34,671 nucleotides of DNA from Pseudonocardia autotrophica (GCF_000717175.1 NZ_JNYD01000046.1:1-34671); one strand, 5' to 3'. Counted from the first letter of the stretch, positions 24,933 through 32,614 are shown. A program made the numbers and translations. Notes: generated by a model not told the origin, from the sequence alone.

Positions 24933-25475
24933 ATGGCCGTGGACCCCCGCACCGGACGCTTCGTCGGCTCGACGATCGCGCTCGTCTTCGGGGTCGTCTT
25001 CGTCCTGGCCAACACCGGGGAGCTGGCGCCCGGCCCGCGGCTGGCGCTGCGGGTCGCGGCGGTGGTGGTGGCGGTCGTGCTGGCGGTCGGCACCGTCCGG
25101 CAGCTGCGGCGGGCCGGGGCCGACGGTGCGGCGGGCCCCGGTCGCGGCGGCTTCGACCGGCGCTACGCCGCGGTCGTGGCGGCCGAGGTCGTGGCGCTGG
25201 CGGCCGGCCTCGCCGTGATCAACGCCGTGCTGCAGGTGCCCCGGTTCGCAGTCGCGTGGGTCGCCTTCGTGGTCGGTGTGCACTTCTTCGCACTCGCCCG
25301 CATCTGGCACCTGCGCCTCTTCACCGGGCTCGGGGCCGTCGTCACCGCGCTCGGGGTGGCGGGCGCCGTCGCCGGGTTCGCCGGTGCCGGGCCCGCCGTG
25401 ATCGGCGTGATCTCGGGCGTGCTGTCCGGCGCGGCGCTGTTCGTGTGGGTGGGCCTGGCCCTGCGCGACGACTGA
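24933..25475 (+). CDS. Six-helix membrane protein, unknown function
   Basis: 180 residues from the ATG at 24933, with GGAAG about nine bases upstream. Six hydrophobic segments are evident: TM1 GSTIALVFGVVFVLAN, TM2 RVAAVVVAVVLAVGTV, a Gly-rich charged loop, TM3 VVAAEVVALAAGLAVINAVL, TM4 FAVAWVAFVVGVHFFALA, TM5 LGAVVTALGVAGAVAGFAG and TM6 IGVISGVLSGAALFVWVGL. No family is recognised. It lies 68 bases after the siderophore-binding gene on the same strand and could share its iron-controlled transcript, though nothing indicates transport. Confidence 0.75.
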   Translation: MAVDPRTGRFVGSTIALVFGVVFVLANTGELAPGPRLALRVAAVVVAVVLAVGTVRQLRRAGADGAAGPGRGGFDRRYAAVVAAEVVALAAGLAVINAVLQVPRFAVAWVAFVVGVHFFALARIWHLRLFTGLGAVVTALGVAGAVAGFAGAGPAVIGVISGVLSGAALFVWVGLALRDD

Positions 25476-25577
25476 GCCCGCACTCCCCGTGCCCGCCGGA
25501 CCACCCGGCCGGGGAGCATCCGGGCCCTCCACCCGCTCGTTGACCAGCCGATCGGCCGGGCGGTGAAGGGGTACGGG

Positions 25578-26666
25578 ATGCGCAACGTCGCGCGTGCGGC
25601 AGGAGCCCGGGCAGCAGGGGTCCGGACAGCAGGGGTTCGGGCGGCGCTGGTCCGGGGGGCGGCGGTCCTCGCCGCGGTGACGGTCGGGCTCGGCGCGTCC
25701 GTGGCGACCGCGTCGGCGGAGGAGGACGGGCCGGCCCTGCAGGTCCCGGAGCAGGCGCTGGCGCAGAGCCTGAGCTGCACCGGCGACCTCGAGGACGCGG
25801 ACCGCGAGCCGGTGCTGTTGATCCCCGGCACCACCCAGACGCCCGCCGAGTTCTCCTGGAACCACGCTCGCGCCTTCGCGGCGGAGGGCAGGCCGTTCTG
25901 CACGGTCGCGCTGCCGGACAAGGGGATGGGCGACATCCAGGTCGCGGCCGAGTACGTCGTGTCCGCGGTGCGGACCATGAGCGAGCGGGCCGGCGGCCCG
26001 GTCGACGTCGTCGGACACAGCCAGGGCGGCATGATCACGCGCTGGGCGCTGAAGTTCTGGCCGGACACCCGCGACGCGGTCGACGACCTGGTCGGGCTGG
26101 CCCCGTCCAACCACGGCACGGTCGTCGCCAACGGGATCTGCCTCGCGCCGGGCGGCTGCGCCCCCGCGATCCAGCAGCAGCGGGCCGACGCCCGGTTCAT
26201 CGCGACCCTCAACGCGGGCCGGGAGACCTGGGACGAGGTCGACTACACCGTGGCCTACACCGACTTCGACGAGGTCGTGGTGCCCAACGTCGAGACGCCG
26301 CCGCTGCTGCCCGACGCCGCGCCGCCCGCCAGCTCCGCGCTGCGCGACGGCGGGGAGAACGTCCGCAACGTCTCGCTGCAGTCGATCTGCCCCGCGCACC
26401 CCGCCGACCACCTCACGATCGGGACCAGCGACGCCGTGTCCTACGCGCTGGTCGTCGACGCGCTCGACCACGACGGTCCCGCCGACCCGGACCGGATCGA
26501 CCGCGCCGTCTGCCTGCAGCCCTTCCAGCCGGGCGTGGACCCGGTGACCTTCCCGACCGACTTCGCGCAGGTCCTCACCACGGTCGCCGACGCGCTCGTC
26601 ACGACCCCGCCGGTGGCGACCGAGCCGCCGCTGCAGCCCTACGCGGAGTCCGCCGGAGCCGCCTGA
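25578..26666 (+). CDS. Secreted alpha/beta-hydrolase lipase, CalB-like
   Basis: 362 residues from the ATG at 25578 (GAAGGGG six bases upstream). The signal peptide has an n-region expanded by pentapeptide repeats (RAAGA-RAAGV-RTAGV-RAALV), then the core VLAAVTVGLGASVATASA. The mature part follows Candida antarctica lipase B closely in order: PVLLIPGTTQTPAEF, DIQVAAEYVVSAV, nucleophile elbow GHSQGGMITRWALKFWP, the acid in YTDFDEVVVPN and the base in HPADHLTIG. Cysteines lie in equivalent zones for disulfides. It should hydrolyse carboxylic esters outside the cell. It is probably expressed alone and is followed after about 30 bases by the methyltransferase gene. Confidence 0.9.
   Translation: MRNVARAAGARAAGVRTAGVRAALVRGAAVLAAVTVGLGASVATASAEEDGPALQVPEQALAQSLSCTGDLEDADREPVLLIPGTTQTPAEFSWNHARAFAAEGRPFCTVALPDKGMGDIQVAAEYVVSAVRTMSERAGGPVDVVGHSQGGMITRWALKFWPDTRDAVDDLVGLAPSNHGTVVANGICLAPGGCAPAIQQQRADARFIATLNAGRETWDEVDYTVAYTDFDEVVVPNVETPPLLPDAAPPASSALRDGGENVRNVSLQSICPAHPADHLTIGTSDAVSYALVVDALDHDGPADPDRIDRAVCLQPFQPGVDPVTFPTDFAQVLTTVADALVTTPPVATEPPLQPYAESAGAA
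25594..25668. repeat. 15-bp tandem repeat, five units, in the lipase signal-peptide region
   Basis: Units start at 25594, 25609, 25624, 25639 and 25654. The best pair is GGGCAGCAGGGGTCC and GGACAGCAGGGGTTC; the outer units are degenerate. The 15-base period keeps the frame and adds Arg/Ala-rich pentapeptides to the signal peptide n-region. It resembles the kynU repeat unit GGACGACAGGGTTCC in length and sequence. Confidence 0.75.
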
Positions 26667-26698
26667 CAAGGTCCGCCGCACCCGGGAGGATGTCCGCT

Positions 26699-27199
26699 GT
26701 GTCCGTTCCCGAGCGCGTCGCGTGGGCCGTCGACCTGCTGGACCCGCGGCCCGATGAGCGGATCCTGGAGATCGGGCCGGGGCCGGGGGTGGCCGCGGAC
26801 CTGGTGTGCCGGCGCGGCGCGCGGCTGCTCGCCGTGGACCGCTCCGCCGTCGCGACCGAACGGACCCTGCGGCGCAACGCGGCACACGTCGCCGCCGGCC
26901 TCCTGGAGGTCCGCACCGCCGAGCTCGCCGACCTCGATCTCCCGCCCGGGGAGGTCGACGGCGCGTTCTCGGTGGACGTCAACGTGTTCTGGACCCGCTC
27001 CCCGGCCCGTGAGCTCGGCGTCCTCCGCGGGGCGCTGCGCCCCGGCGGGCGCCTGCACGTCTGCTTCGGCCCCGCTGGACCCCAGCCCCCGGACCGGATC
27101 ACCACCGCCGTCGGCGGTGCCCTGCGGGCGGCCGGGTTCGACGACGTCACCGTGCGGTCCGAGCCCGCCGGCCTCGCGATCTCCGCGGTGCGGCCGTGA
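26699..27199 (+). CDS. Class I SAM-dependent methyltransferase
   Basis: 166 residues from the GTG at 26699. The nearby ATG at 26690 is unlikely because GGGAGG abuts it directly, while the GTG has nine bases of spacing. Motif I is RILEIGPGPGVAADLVCRRG, the acidic residue after strand 2 is LLAVDRS, and motif IV-like is VDGAFSVDVNVFW. It is shorter than many methyltransferases, with a compact C-terminus. The substrate is unknown. It ends 12 bases from the convergent MFS gene. Confidence 0.88.
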   Translation: MSVPERVAWAVDLLDPRPDERILEIGPGPGVAADLVCRRGARLLAVDRSAVATERTLRRNAAHVAAGLLEVRTAELADLDLPPGEVDGAFSVDVNVFWTRSPARELGVLRGALRPGGRLHVCFGPAGPQPPDRITTAVGGALRAAGFDDVTVRSEPAGLAISAVRP

Positions 27200-27211
27200 C
27201 CGGTTGGCGGG

Positions 27212-28582
27212 TCAGCGCCCGGTCACGGCGTCGCCCGCGTCCCGGGCCAGGAGGAGCGCTGACACGGCCGGGAGCGCGAGGACGACCGCGAGCAGCACGA
27301 ACGCGACGCGGTACGGCCCCGCCGCACTCGTGACGGCCGGCACCGCCTCGCCGAGCCGCACCAGCAGCGCACCGACCGCGACGCCGAGGCCCGCGCCGAG
27401 TTCCTGCAGCGTGGAGAGCAGCGTGTTGGCGTGGTTCATGCGGCCGGCCTCGACGTCGGCGAACGCGACGCTGTTGTAGGCGGTGAACCCGGTCGACCGC
27501 GCGATGCCGCTGACCAGCAGCAGGGCGACCAGCAGCGGCAGCGGGGTGGTGGGCTGCAGGAACGCCATCCCGACGAGGCACGCCGCCCCCACGGCGATCG
27601 AGGCGAGCAGCACCGTCCGGATGCCGAAGCGGCGCATCATCGGGGTCGTCGCGGGCTTGATCGCCACGTTGCCGACGAACAGCGCGATCACCACCGCGCC
27701 GGCCTCGGCCGCCGACCAGCCGAACCCGACCTGGAACAGCAGGGGCAGCAGGAACGGGATCGCGGTGATCACCGCGCGGTACACCGAGCCGCTCGCGGCC
27801 GTGACCCGGTACGTCGCGACCTGCAGGATCCGCAGGTCGACGAGCGGGCGCTCGACGCGCAGCAGGTGCCGCACCGCCAGCCCGACCCCGACCACCGCGA
27901 CCGCGAGCGCCGTGATCGTCGCGGGGGAGAACCCCGAGCCCAGCCCCTCCAGCCCGACGATCAGCGCCGCGACCCCGAGCGCGGTGAGCGCGAACCCGGC
28001 CCGGTCGAGCGGGGGCGGGGTGTCCGCCCGCAGCCCGGGGACGACCCGCAGCGCCACCACCAGCGCGACCAGCCCGAGCGGCACGTTGATCACGAAGATC
28101 CAGCGCCAGGAGGCGAACTCGGCCAGCACCCCGCCGACGACGGGGGCGAGCACGGGCGCGAGCAGGGCGGGCCAGGTCAGGTACGCGATGGCCCGGACCA
28201 GGTCGGTCTTCGCGGTGGTCCGCAGCACGACCAGCCGGCCGACGGGCACCATCATCGCCCCGCCCGCGCCCTGCGCCACCCGGGCGGCGGTGAGGACACC
28301 GAGGTCCGGCGCGAGCGCGCAGCCCGCCGAGGCCAGCACGAAGATCGCCAGCGCCGCGCAGAACACCCGGCGCGCCCCGAACCGGTCGGCCAGCCACCCG
28401 CTGACCGGGATGAGCACGCCGAGGGTCAGCACGTACCCGGTGATCGCCACGTTGACGTCGACCGGGGCCACACCCAGGTCCGCCGCGATGTGCGGGGCCG
28501 CCGGGGCGATCACGGTCCCGTCGAGGATCTCCATGAAGAACGCCCCGGCGACGAGCAACGCCAGGCCCCGCTGCACAGCCAC
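27212..28582 (-). CDS. MFS transporter, DHA2/EmrB-like
   Basis: 456 residues from a GTG. Motifs: FFMEILDGTVIAPAAPHIAA at helix 1, motif A as GWLADRFGARRVFCAAL, and motif C-like LLAPVLAPVVGGVLAEFASW. About 13-14 helices are expected. It is a probable proton-coupled drug or metabolite exporter. No Shine-Dalgarno is visible; TACGGT six bases before the GTG supports leaderless expression and this start. It stands alone, convergent with the methyltransferase and divergent from DUF3140. It is distinct from the exporter near the SARP gene. Confidence 0.9.
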   Translation of the reverse strand: MAVQRGLALLVAGAFFMEILDGTVIAPAAPHIAADLGVAPVDVNVAITGYVLTLGVLIPVSGWLADRFGARRVFCAALAIFVLASAGCALAPDLGVLTAARVAQGAGGAMMVPVGRLVVLRTTAKTDLVRAIAYLTWPALLAPVLAPVVGGVLAEFASWRWIFVINVPLGLVALVVALRVVPGLRADTPPPLDRAGFALTALGVAALIVGLEGLGSGFSPATITALAVAVVGVGLAVRHLLRVERPLVDLRILQVATYRVTAASGSVYRAVITAIPFLLPLLFQVGFGWSAAEAGAVVIALFVGNVAIKPATTPMMRRFGIRTVLLASIAVGAACLVGMAFLQPTTPLPLLVALLLVSGIARSTGFTAYNSVAFADVEAGRMNHANTLLSTLQELGAGLGVAVGALLVRLGEAVPAVTSAAGPYRVAFVLLAVVLALPAVSALLLARDAGDAVTGR

Positions 28583-28588
28583 GGGGGA

Positions 28589-28594
28589 ACCGTA
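28589..28594 (-). promoter_or_regulatory. -10 element TACGGT of a probable leaderless promoter (MFS gene)
   Basis: TACGGT on the minus strand ends six bases before the GTG start, identical in sequence and spacing to the site before the DUF3500 gene. It lies in the 74-base divergent region shared with the DUF3140 promoter. Confidence 0.45.
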
Positions 28595-28622
28595 ACCGGG
28601 GGCGTGCCGGCTCCGCGGAGCC

Positions 28623-28647
28623 GTGTGAGCCGAGTCCGCGCGGGTAG
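28623..28647 (+). promoter_or_regulatory. SigB/SigF-like promoter GTGT-N15-GGGTAG before DUF3140
   Basis: GGGTAG at 28642-28647 is exactly nine bases before the ATG; GTGT at 28623-28626 is 15 bases upstream of it. This resembles the stress-sigma promoter type GTTT-N14..16-GGGTA(T/C), and transcription would begin at or just before the start codon. No Shine-Dalgarno is present. Confidence 0.5.
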
Positions 28648-28656
28648 ACCCGGGAC

Positions 28657-28995
28657 ATGGCCGAACACGTCGACGACACCCTCTGGAACGAGTTCCACCG
28701 CGTCGTGAACATGACGTCCCGCGAGCTGGAGGACTGGCTGCGGACCGACTCCGCGGCGGTCGACTCGGAGGTGGAGCCCGACCACGCCGGCACCCCCACC
28801 GGCCGCGAGGTGCTGGCCGTCCTGCGCAAGCGGCGCGAGGACCTCACCGCGGCCGACGCCGACTGTATGCGCCGCGTGGTCGACCGGGTCCTGTCCCAGC
28901 CCCGCGACGACCTCGAGCCCACCGCCGGCCAGGCGGCCTGGCGGCACAAGCTCATGCGCCTGGGCCACGACCCGCTCAAGCCCGTGGGCGCCTGA
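28657..28995 (+). CDS. DUF3140 protein
   Basis: 112 residues. The opening LWNEFHRVVNMTSRELEDWL is the hallmark of DUF3140, followed by a charged helical body (REVLAVLRKRREDLTAADAD) and the conserved ending WRHKLMRLGHDPLK. It is soluble, and its biochemical function is not known. Proteins of this family are small and often found near general-stress genes. Expression is likely from the GGGTAG promoter directly upstream. It ends five bases from the convergent 73-residue membrane gene. Confidence 0.88.
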   Translation: MAEHVDDTLWNEFHRVVNMTSRELEDWLRTDSAAVDSEVEPDHAGTPTGREVLAVLRKRREDLTAADADCMRRVVDRVLSQPRDDLEPTAGQAAWRHKLMRLGHDPLKPVGA

Positions 28996-29000
28996 CGGGG

Positions 29001-29222
29001 TCAGGTCCCGAGCGCGGTGCGCCGGCGGCGCCGCCGGGCGGTGTACGGCAACGTGAACAGGTAGAGACCGCTGAACAGCAGTACGGCCAGCGGGAGCAGC
29101 GGCACGTAGAACACCCAGAAGGGCAGCACCCCGCTCACGGCGACGAAGCAGACGATCACGGTCACCGTGAAGACGAGGGACGTCCAGCGGTGCAGCTGCC
29201 GGATCGCGGTGTTGCGGTTCAT
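29001..29222 (-). CDS. Small two-helix membrane protein (73 aa)
   Basis: The ATG at 29222 has GAGGAGG five bases upstream, one of the best ribosome sites in the region. N-terminal RNTAIRQLHRWTSLVFTVTV resembles the start of PepSY/'RQLHRW' type membrane proteins. Two helices follow (SLVFTVTVIVCFVAVSGVL and FYVPLLPLAVLLFSGLYLF), then a very basic C-terminus (TARRRRRRT). No family assignment is certain. Confidence 0.75.
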   Translation of the reverse strand: MNRNTAIRQLHRWTSLVFTVTVIVCFVAVSGVLPFWVFYVPLLPLAVLLFSGLYLFTLPYTARRRRRRTALGT

Positions 29223-29361
29223 CGGGGCCTCCTCGGCGGTCGGACGCGCAGCCTGCGACCTGCAGGAACGGACGTCCGGGCGAACGGTGCTGTCGACGGC
29301 GACGACGCTACGAGCGCCCCCGCGCCGGGGGCTTCTCGATTCCTGACCGCTTCGCTCACCG

Positions 29362-29385
29362 GTTGCCCACCCCGGCAGCGGGTAG
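29362..29385 (+). promoter_or_regulatory. SigB/SigF-like promoter GTTG-N14-GGGTAG before the acidic-peptide gene
   Basis: GTTG at 29362-29365, 14-base spacer, GGGTAG at 29380-29385, then nine bases to the ATG at 29395. It is the best match among the four nine-base-spaced GGGTAG sites to GTTT...GGGTA, with one -35 mismatch. Confidence 0.5.
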
Positions 29386-29394
29386 GTCGCCCGC

Positions 29395-29589
29395 ATGACG
29401 CGACCTGACGAGACCGGAGGCGGCGACCACGGGGACGACACCGTGCTGCACGGCGAGGAGATCCTGCACGGCGACGAGGTGCTCGAGGGCGAGGGCCCGC
29501 AGAGCGACGCGGGGGAGGGACCCGATCCCGAGGACGCCGGCGGACCCGGCAGCGTGAGCGGCGCCGGCCCGGGCAGCGTCGACCCCTGA
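29395..29589 (+). CDS. Small acidic, disordered protein (64 aa)
   Basis: The composition is dominated by Asp, Glu and Gly, with repeated short blocks (VLHGEEILHGDEVLEGE) and a Gly/Ser/Pro tail. It contains no Lys, Cys, Phe, Trp or Tyr and has only one Arg. It is probably intrinsically disordered. No family is recognised. The start is supported by the GGGTAG promoter nine bases upstream and the absence of an alternative. Low-complexity frames arise by chance in GC-rich DNA, so confidence is moderate. Confidence 0.5.
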   Translation: MTRPDETGGGDHGDDTVLHGEEILHGDEVLEGEGPQSDAGEGPDPEDAGGPGSVSGAGPGSVDP

Positions 29590-29625
29590 CCGCCGGGTCG
29601 ACCGGGCTCACCCGGTGCCGGCCCG

Positions 29626-29650
29626 GTGTCGGCCCGGACCTCCTGGGTAG
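29626..29650 (+). promoter_or_regulatory. GTGT-N15-GGGTAG promoter candidate
   Basis: Same -35-like GTGT, 15-base spacer and GGGTAG as the DUF3140 promoter. Here transcription would begin about 30 bases before a GTG at 29691 and about 70 before the preferred ATG at 29727, so this mRNA would have a leader and use the Shine-Dalgarno GGAG. Confidence 0.4.
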
Positions 29651-29726
29651 CCGGACGGGGACCCGGTTCGCGGCCAGCACGCGGGACCGGGTGTCCGACA
29701 CCCAGCTGCAGCCCTGGAGCGACTCG

Positions 29727-30293
29727 ATGACCCAGCGCAACACCGTCTTCCGCACCCTGCACGAACTGGGCCTCGCCGCCTGGTTCGGGGGCACCCTGGC
29801 CGGCGCCGTCGCCGTCAACGGCGCCGCGGCGCAGGCCTCCGACCCGCGGGAGCGGCTCCGGATCGCCAATGCGGGCTGGGCCCGCTGGACCCCGGTGAAC
29901 CTCGCCGCGATCGGCGCCCAGCTCGTCGGGACGACCGGCGTCGGCTGGGGCAACAAGGGCCGGATCGTGGCGCAGAAGGGGGTCGCGGCGTCGAGCACGG
30001 CCATGACCGGCCTGACGGTGGCCGCGCTCGGCGTGACGGCCTACAGCCGGATGCTCGGCAAGAAGCTGGAGGCCGCGGAGGGGCAGCCCGTCGAGGGGGC
30101 GACCGAGCCCGCTGCCGGGACCGCGGAGCCGGCGAGCGCGGCCCAGCGACGGCTCCGCGTCTGCCAGTGGGTGATCCCGGCCCTCACCGGCGCGCTGGTG
30201 GTCGTGAACGCGCTGCACGGTGAGCAGCAGCGGCCCGGCCAGCAACTGCCGGGCCTGCTGGCCCGGCCGGCACAGGTGCTCGGCCTGACCTGA
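29727..30293 (+). CDS. Conserved membrane protein, unknown function (188 aa)
   Basis: The ATG at 29727 is chosen for GGAG seven bases upstream; a GTG at 29691 would add 12 residues. Membrane segments occur around LGLAAWFGGTLAGAVAVNG, TPVNLAAIGAQLVGTTGVGW, STAMTGLTVAALGVTAYSRM and WVIPALTGALVVVNALHG. A variable acidic/Ala loop (about residues 120-145) lies between the last two. The recurrent 'HELGLAAWFGG' start is typical of actinobacterial proteins of unknown role, sometimes near stress genes. Confidence 0.75.
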   Translation: MTQRNTVFRTLHELGLAAWFGGTLAGAVAVNGAAAQASDPRERLRIANAGWARWTPVNLAAIGAQLVGTTGVGWGNKGRIVAQKGVAASSTAMTGLTVAALGVTAYSRMLGKKLEAAEGQPVEGATEPAAGTAEPASAAQRRLRVCQWVIPALTGALVVVNALHGEQQRPGQQLPGLLARPAQVLGLT

Positions 30294-30456
30294 CCCGGCC
30301 TCCCGGCGCCGCGGTGCGGGCGAGCGGCTTCCGGGCCGCTCGCCCGTCCCGCGCGGGCAGCGCGGTCCGCGCGGGGGGCGAGGAGGACGCGCGCAAGTCC
30401 GACGACACGCCGTCCTCCCGCCGGACGTCGACCGCCGTCGTCCGCCCGGAACGCCG

Positions 30457-30482
30457 GTTTCCGCCCGTTCCGGGGCGGGCAT
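30457..30482 (+). promoter_or_regulatory. SigB/SigF-like promoter GTTT-N16-GGGCAT
   Basis: A perfect GTTT (30457-30460), a 16-base spacer and GGGCAT (30477-30482, one mismatch to GGGTAT), then exactly nine bases to the GTG at 30492. The nine-base distance equals that of the four GGGTAG genes and supports the GTG as start codon. Confidence 0.5.
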
Positions 30483-30491
30483 CTCCCCGCC

Positions 30492-31157
30492 GTGCTCAGG
30501 ACCGTGTTCCGGGGCCTCGCGCGGCTGCGCGGGAGGCCGGCGTTCCACCCACGCGGCGTGCTGCTCGCCGGCGAGCTGCGGATCGACGACGGCGGGTCGG
30601 CCGTCGCTGAGGCGCTCGGCCCGGGCCCGCACCGCGTGCTGGTGCGGCTGTCGAAGGGCGCCGGCACGCCCGGAGCGCTCCCCGACCTGCTCGGCGTGGC
30701 CGTGCGCGTCGAGCCGGACGAGACGCGCGAGGCCGTCGACCTGCTGTTCACGAGCTCGACCGCGGGTGGCGGGCTGCTCGCCCCGGCCCGCGGCTGGCGC
30801 ACCGCGACCTACAGCACCCTGCTTCCCTACGACACGGCGGCCGGCCGGATGCGGCTGCTGGTCGAGCCGGAGCCGCGGGAGCCGGACCCGCCGGCCGACC
30901 CGCGGACCGTGCCCGACGCCGTGCGGGCCCGCTCGCTGGTCTTCCGGCTGGTCGAGGCCCGGTCGCGGGACCGCCGGGCCGTGGCGACGCTCGTGCTCGG
31001 TGAGGAGCGGAGCGGCCCGGTGGCGTTCGACCCGGTGCTGCACCAGCACCCGCGGCTGCGCCCGGTGCGGCTGCTCGCCGGGCTGCGTGCCCGGGCCTAC
31101 TCCGGGTCGCGCCGCGGTCGGCACGCCGGGCCGGCCGAGCTGGTGCGCAGCCCGTAG
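30492..31157 (+). CDS. Hypothetical protein, possible short catalase-fold protein
   Basis: 221 residues from the GTG at 30492; no Shine-Dalgarno, but a promoter-like element is placed for leaderless expression. The N-terminal half (FHPRGVLLAGELRIDD, then VLVRLSKGAGTPGALPDLLGVAVRV and VDLLFTSS) resembles the core of catalase-like proteins, where HxxG and RFS-x-G-P-D-x-x-G-x-A-x-R motifs recur. The usual heme tyrosine region and catalytic Asn are not recognisable, so it is unlikely to be an active catalase. Family identity is tentative. Its stop codon directly abuts the stop codon of the convergent DUF4383 gene. Confidence 0.6.
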   Translation: MLRTVFRGLARLRGRPAFHPRGVLLAGELRIDDGGSAVAEALGPGPHRVLVRLSKGAGTPGALPDLLGVAVRVEPDETREAVDLLFTSSTAGGGLLAPARGWRTATYSTLLPYDTAAGRMRLLVEPEPREPDPPADPRTVPDAVRARSLVFRLVEARSRDRRAVATLVLGEERSGPVAFDPVLHQHPRLRPVRLLAGLRARAYSGSRRGRHAGPAELVRSP

Positions 31158-31649
31158 CTACCGGTCGTCGCGCGGACCCGGTTCGGCGTGCACCGGCGGT
31201 CGCGCGCCGCCGGGGTAGGACCGGCGCACCGGCCCGAGCGCGAGGACGAGGCCGAGCGCCGCGAACACCCCGGCGACCACGGTCGACGGCACGTTCATGC
31301 CCAGCCAGTCGACGTCGCGGTCCAGGATGCCGAGGATGCCGAACACCACGAACGCGAGGCTCACGACGGCGAGCACCCAGCCGTAGGCGCGCGCGGCGGA
31401 GAACCGGGTGGCGCACAGCATCCCGGCCACGCCCAGCGCCAGCTGCAGGGCGCTGCGCAGCGGGTTGATCTCCAGGCCGAGCAGTGTCGGCTGCCGGCCG
31501 TCGGGCCCGGGCGGGGCGAAGGCCGGCCAGAAGCCGACCAGGCCGTAGATCATCAGCAGCGCACCGAGGACCAGCGCCCCCACCTGGACCCAGGGGAAGG
31601 CGGCCTGCCCCGGGCCCCGCTCCGTGGCCGTTGTGGCCCGTTCGGACAT
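31158..31649 (-). CDS. DUF4383 membrane protein
   Basis: 163 residues, ATG at 31649 with GAGGAGG five bases upstream. Four membrane segments: VQVGALVLGALLMIYGLVGF, a middle pair around the family signature LGLEINPLRSALQLALGVAG and YGWVLAVVSLAFVVFGIL, and TVVAGVFAALGLVLALG. The INPL motif before the second helix is diagnostic of DUF4383. Short polar tails lie at both ends. Function is unknown. Confidence 0.88.
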   Translation of the reverse strand: MSERATTATERGPGQAAFPWVQVGALVLGALLMIYGLVGFWPAFAPPGPDGRQPTLLGLEINPLRSALQLALGVAGMLCATRFSAARAYGWVLAVVSLAFVVFGILGILDRDVDWLGMNVPSTVVAGVFAALGLVLALGPVRRSYPGGARPPVHAEPGPRDDR

Positions 31650-31762
31650 GGACTCCTCCTCGGGGGACGACGTGCGCGGGGTGCGCGCGGCACCCCGCTC
31701 CGGCCGCGTACCCCGTCGCCCGCCCGACATGCGGGGAGAGGCAGGCGTTGCGCCGTCACCGG

Positions 31763-31787
31763 GTTTGGCGGCCGCGGGCCGGGGCAC
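31763..31787 (+). promoter_or_regulatory. Weak SigB/SigF-like promoter GTTT-N15-GGGCAC
   Basis: GTTT at 31763-31766 and GGGCAC at 31782-31787 are spaced by 15 bases, 45 bases before the ATG of the oxygenase-like gene. There are mismatches in the -10, so this is only a suggestion. Confidence 0.25.
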
Positions 31788-31832
31788 GCGGGCTGCCTCC
31801 CGGGGCGGGCGCGGTCGGAGGAGGGGACGACG

Positions 31833-32597
31833 ATGCACGTGCTCGAGCGGCGGACGCTCACCGAGGTGACGGGCGGCGACGGCGGAGCCGAGGCCGCGTC
31901 GGATCTCGCCTTCGCGCGCTACCGGCACGACTACGACGGTGCCGCACTGGAGGCGGTCCTCGCCCGTGCGCGCGCGCTCCACGACGAGGCGGGCTCCCGG
32001 GCGGGGGAGCGCCACCTCGGGCTCGACCATCTGCGGCGGATCCAGGAGCTGATCCCCGAGGTGCGGCAGATGGTGCACGACCGGAGCCGGCTGGAGCGGC
32101 TGAGCGACCTCGCCGGGACGGAGCTGGAGCCGTACCCGATCCCGACGTCCTGCTCGGGCGTCAACTTCTACCGGCCCGGGCAGCCGCCGATCGCGCCGCA
32201 CCGCGACGGCCCGGCATTCGTGGAGTTGGTCCCGCTGCACTCGGACGGCGTGCAGGAGGGCGGCAGCACGCTCGTCTACCGCGGCCCGGCCGACGTCGGC
32301 GCGGTGCGCGCGGCGGACGGCGGGCTCCCGGATTCGGAGCTGATGGCGGTGCCGCAGCGGGTGGGTTCGGCGGTGCTGCTGCAGGGTCGGATGCTGGTGC
32401 ACACCGCGGAGCTGCTCACCGACGGGCACCGGGTCACGCTCGTGCTCTCGCTGCGCTCGCGGGCCGAGCCGTGGAAGGACACCAACACGCTCGCCCGGCT
32501 GCTGCGCGACGACCGGCTCGAGGACGTCGCCGGGGCGTGGCAGCACGACGTCGACACCCGGCAGCTGCCGGCGCTCCGCCGCCACCTGCTGAGCTGA
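31833..32597 (+). CDS. 2-oxoglutarate/Fe(II) oxygenase-like protein
   Basis: 254 residues, ATG at 31833 with GAGGGG six bases upstream. After a helical N-terminal third, the double-stranded beta-helix core is visible: NFYRPGQPPIAPHRDGPAF gives the HxD pair, GGSTLVYRG follows, then GSAVLLQGRMLVHTAELL gives the distal His, with the 2OG-binding Arg in GHRVTLVLSLRSR. The HxD...H...R pattern and spacing fit Fe(II)/2OG dioxygenases of the PhyH/prolyl-hydroxylase type. The substrate is unknown. It is convergent with the DUF6158 gene. Confidence 0.78.
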   Translation: MHVLERRTLTEVTGGDGGAEAASDLAFARYRHDYDGAALEAVLARARALHDEAGSRAGERHLGLDHLRRIQELIPEVRQMVHDRSRLERLSDLAGTELEPYPIPTSCSGVNFYRPGQPPIAPHRDGPAFVELVPLHSDGVQEGGSTLVYRGPADVGAVRAADGGLPDSELMAVPQRVGSAVLLQGRMLVHTAELLTDGHRVTLVLSLRSRAEPWKDTNTLARLLRDDRLEDVAGAWQHDVDTRQLPALRRHLLS

Positions 32598-32614
32598 CGG
32601 CGGAGCGCCGGGTC

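Noticed and set aside
25569..25574. GGGTAC before the lipase gene as another SigB/SigF-type -10
   Set aside because: It is only three bases before the ATG, so transcription would begin inside the coding sequence. The bases are better explained as part of the Shine-Dalgarno region.
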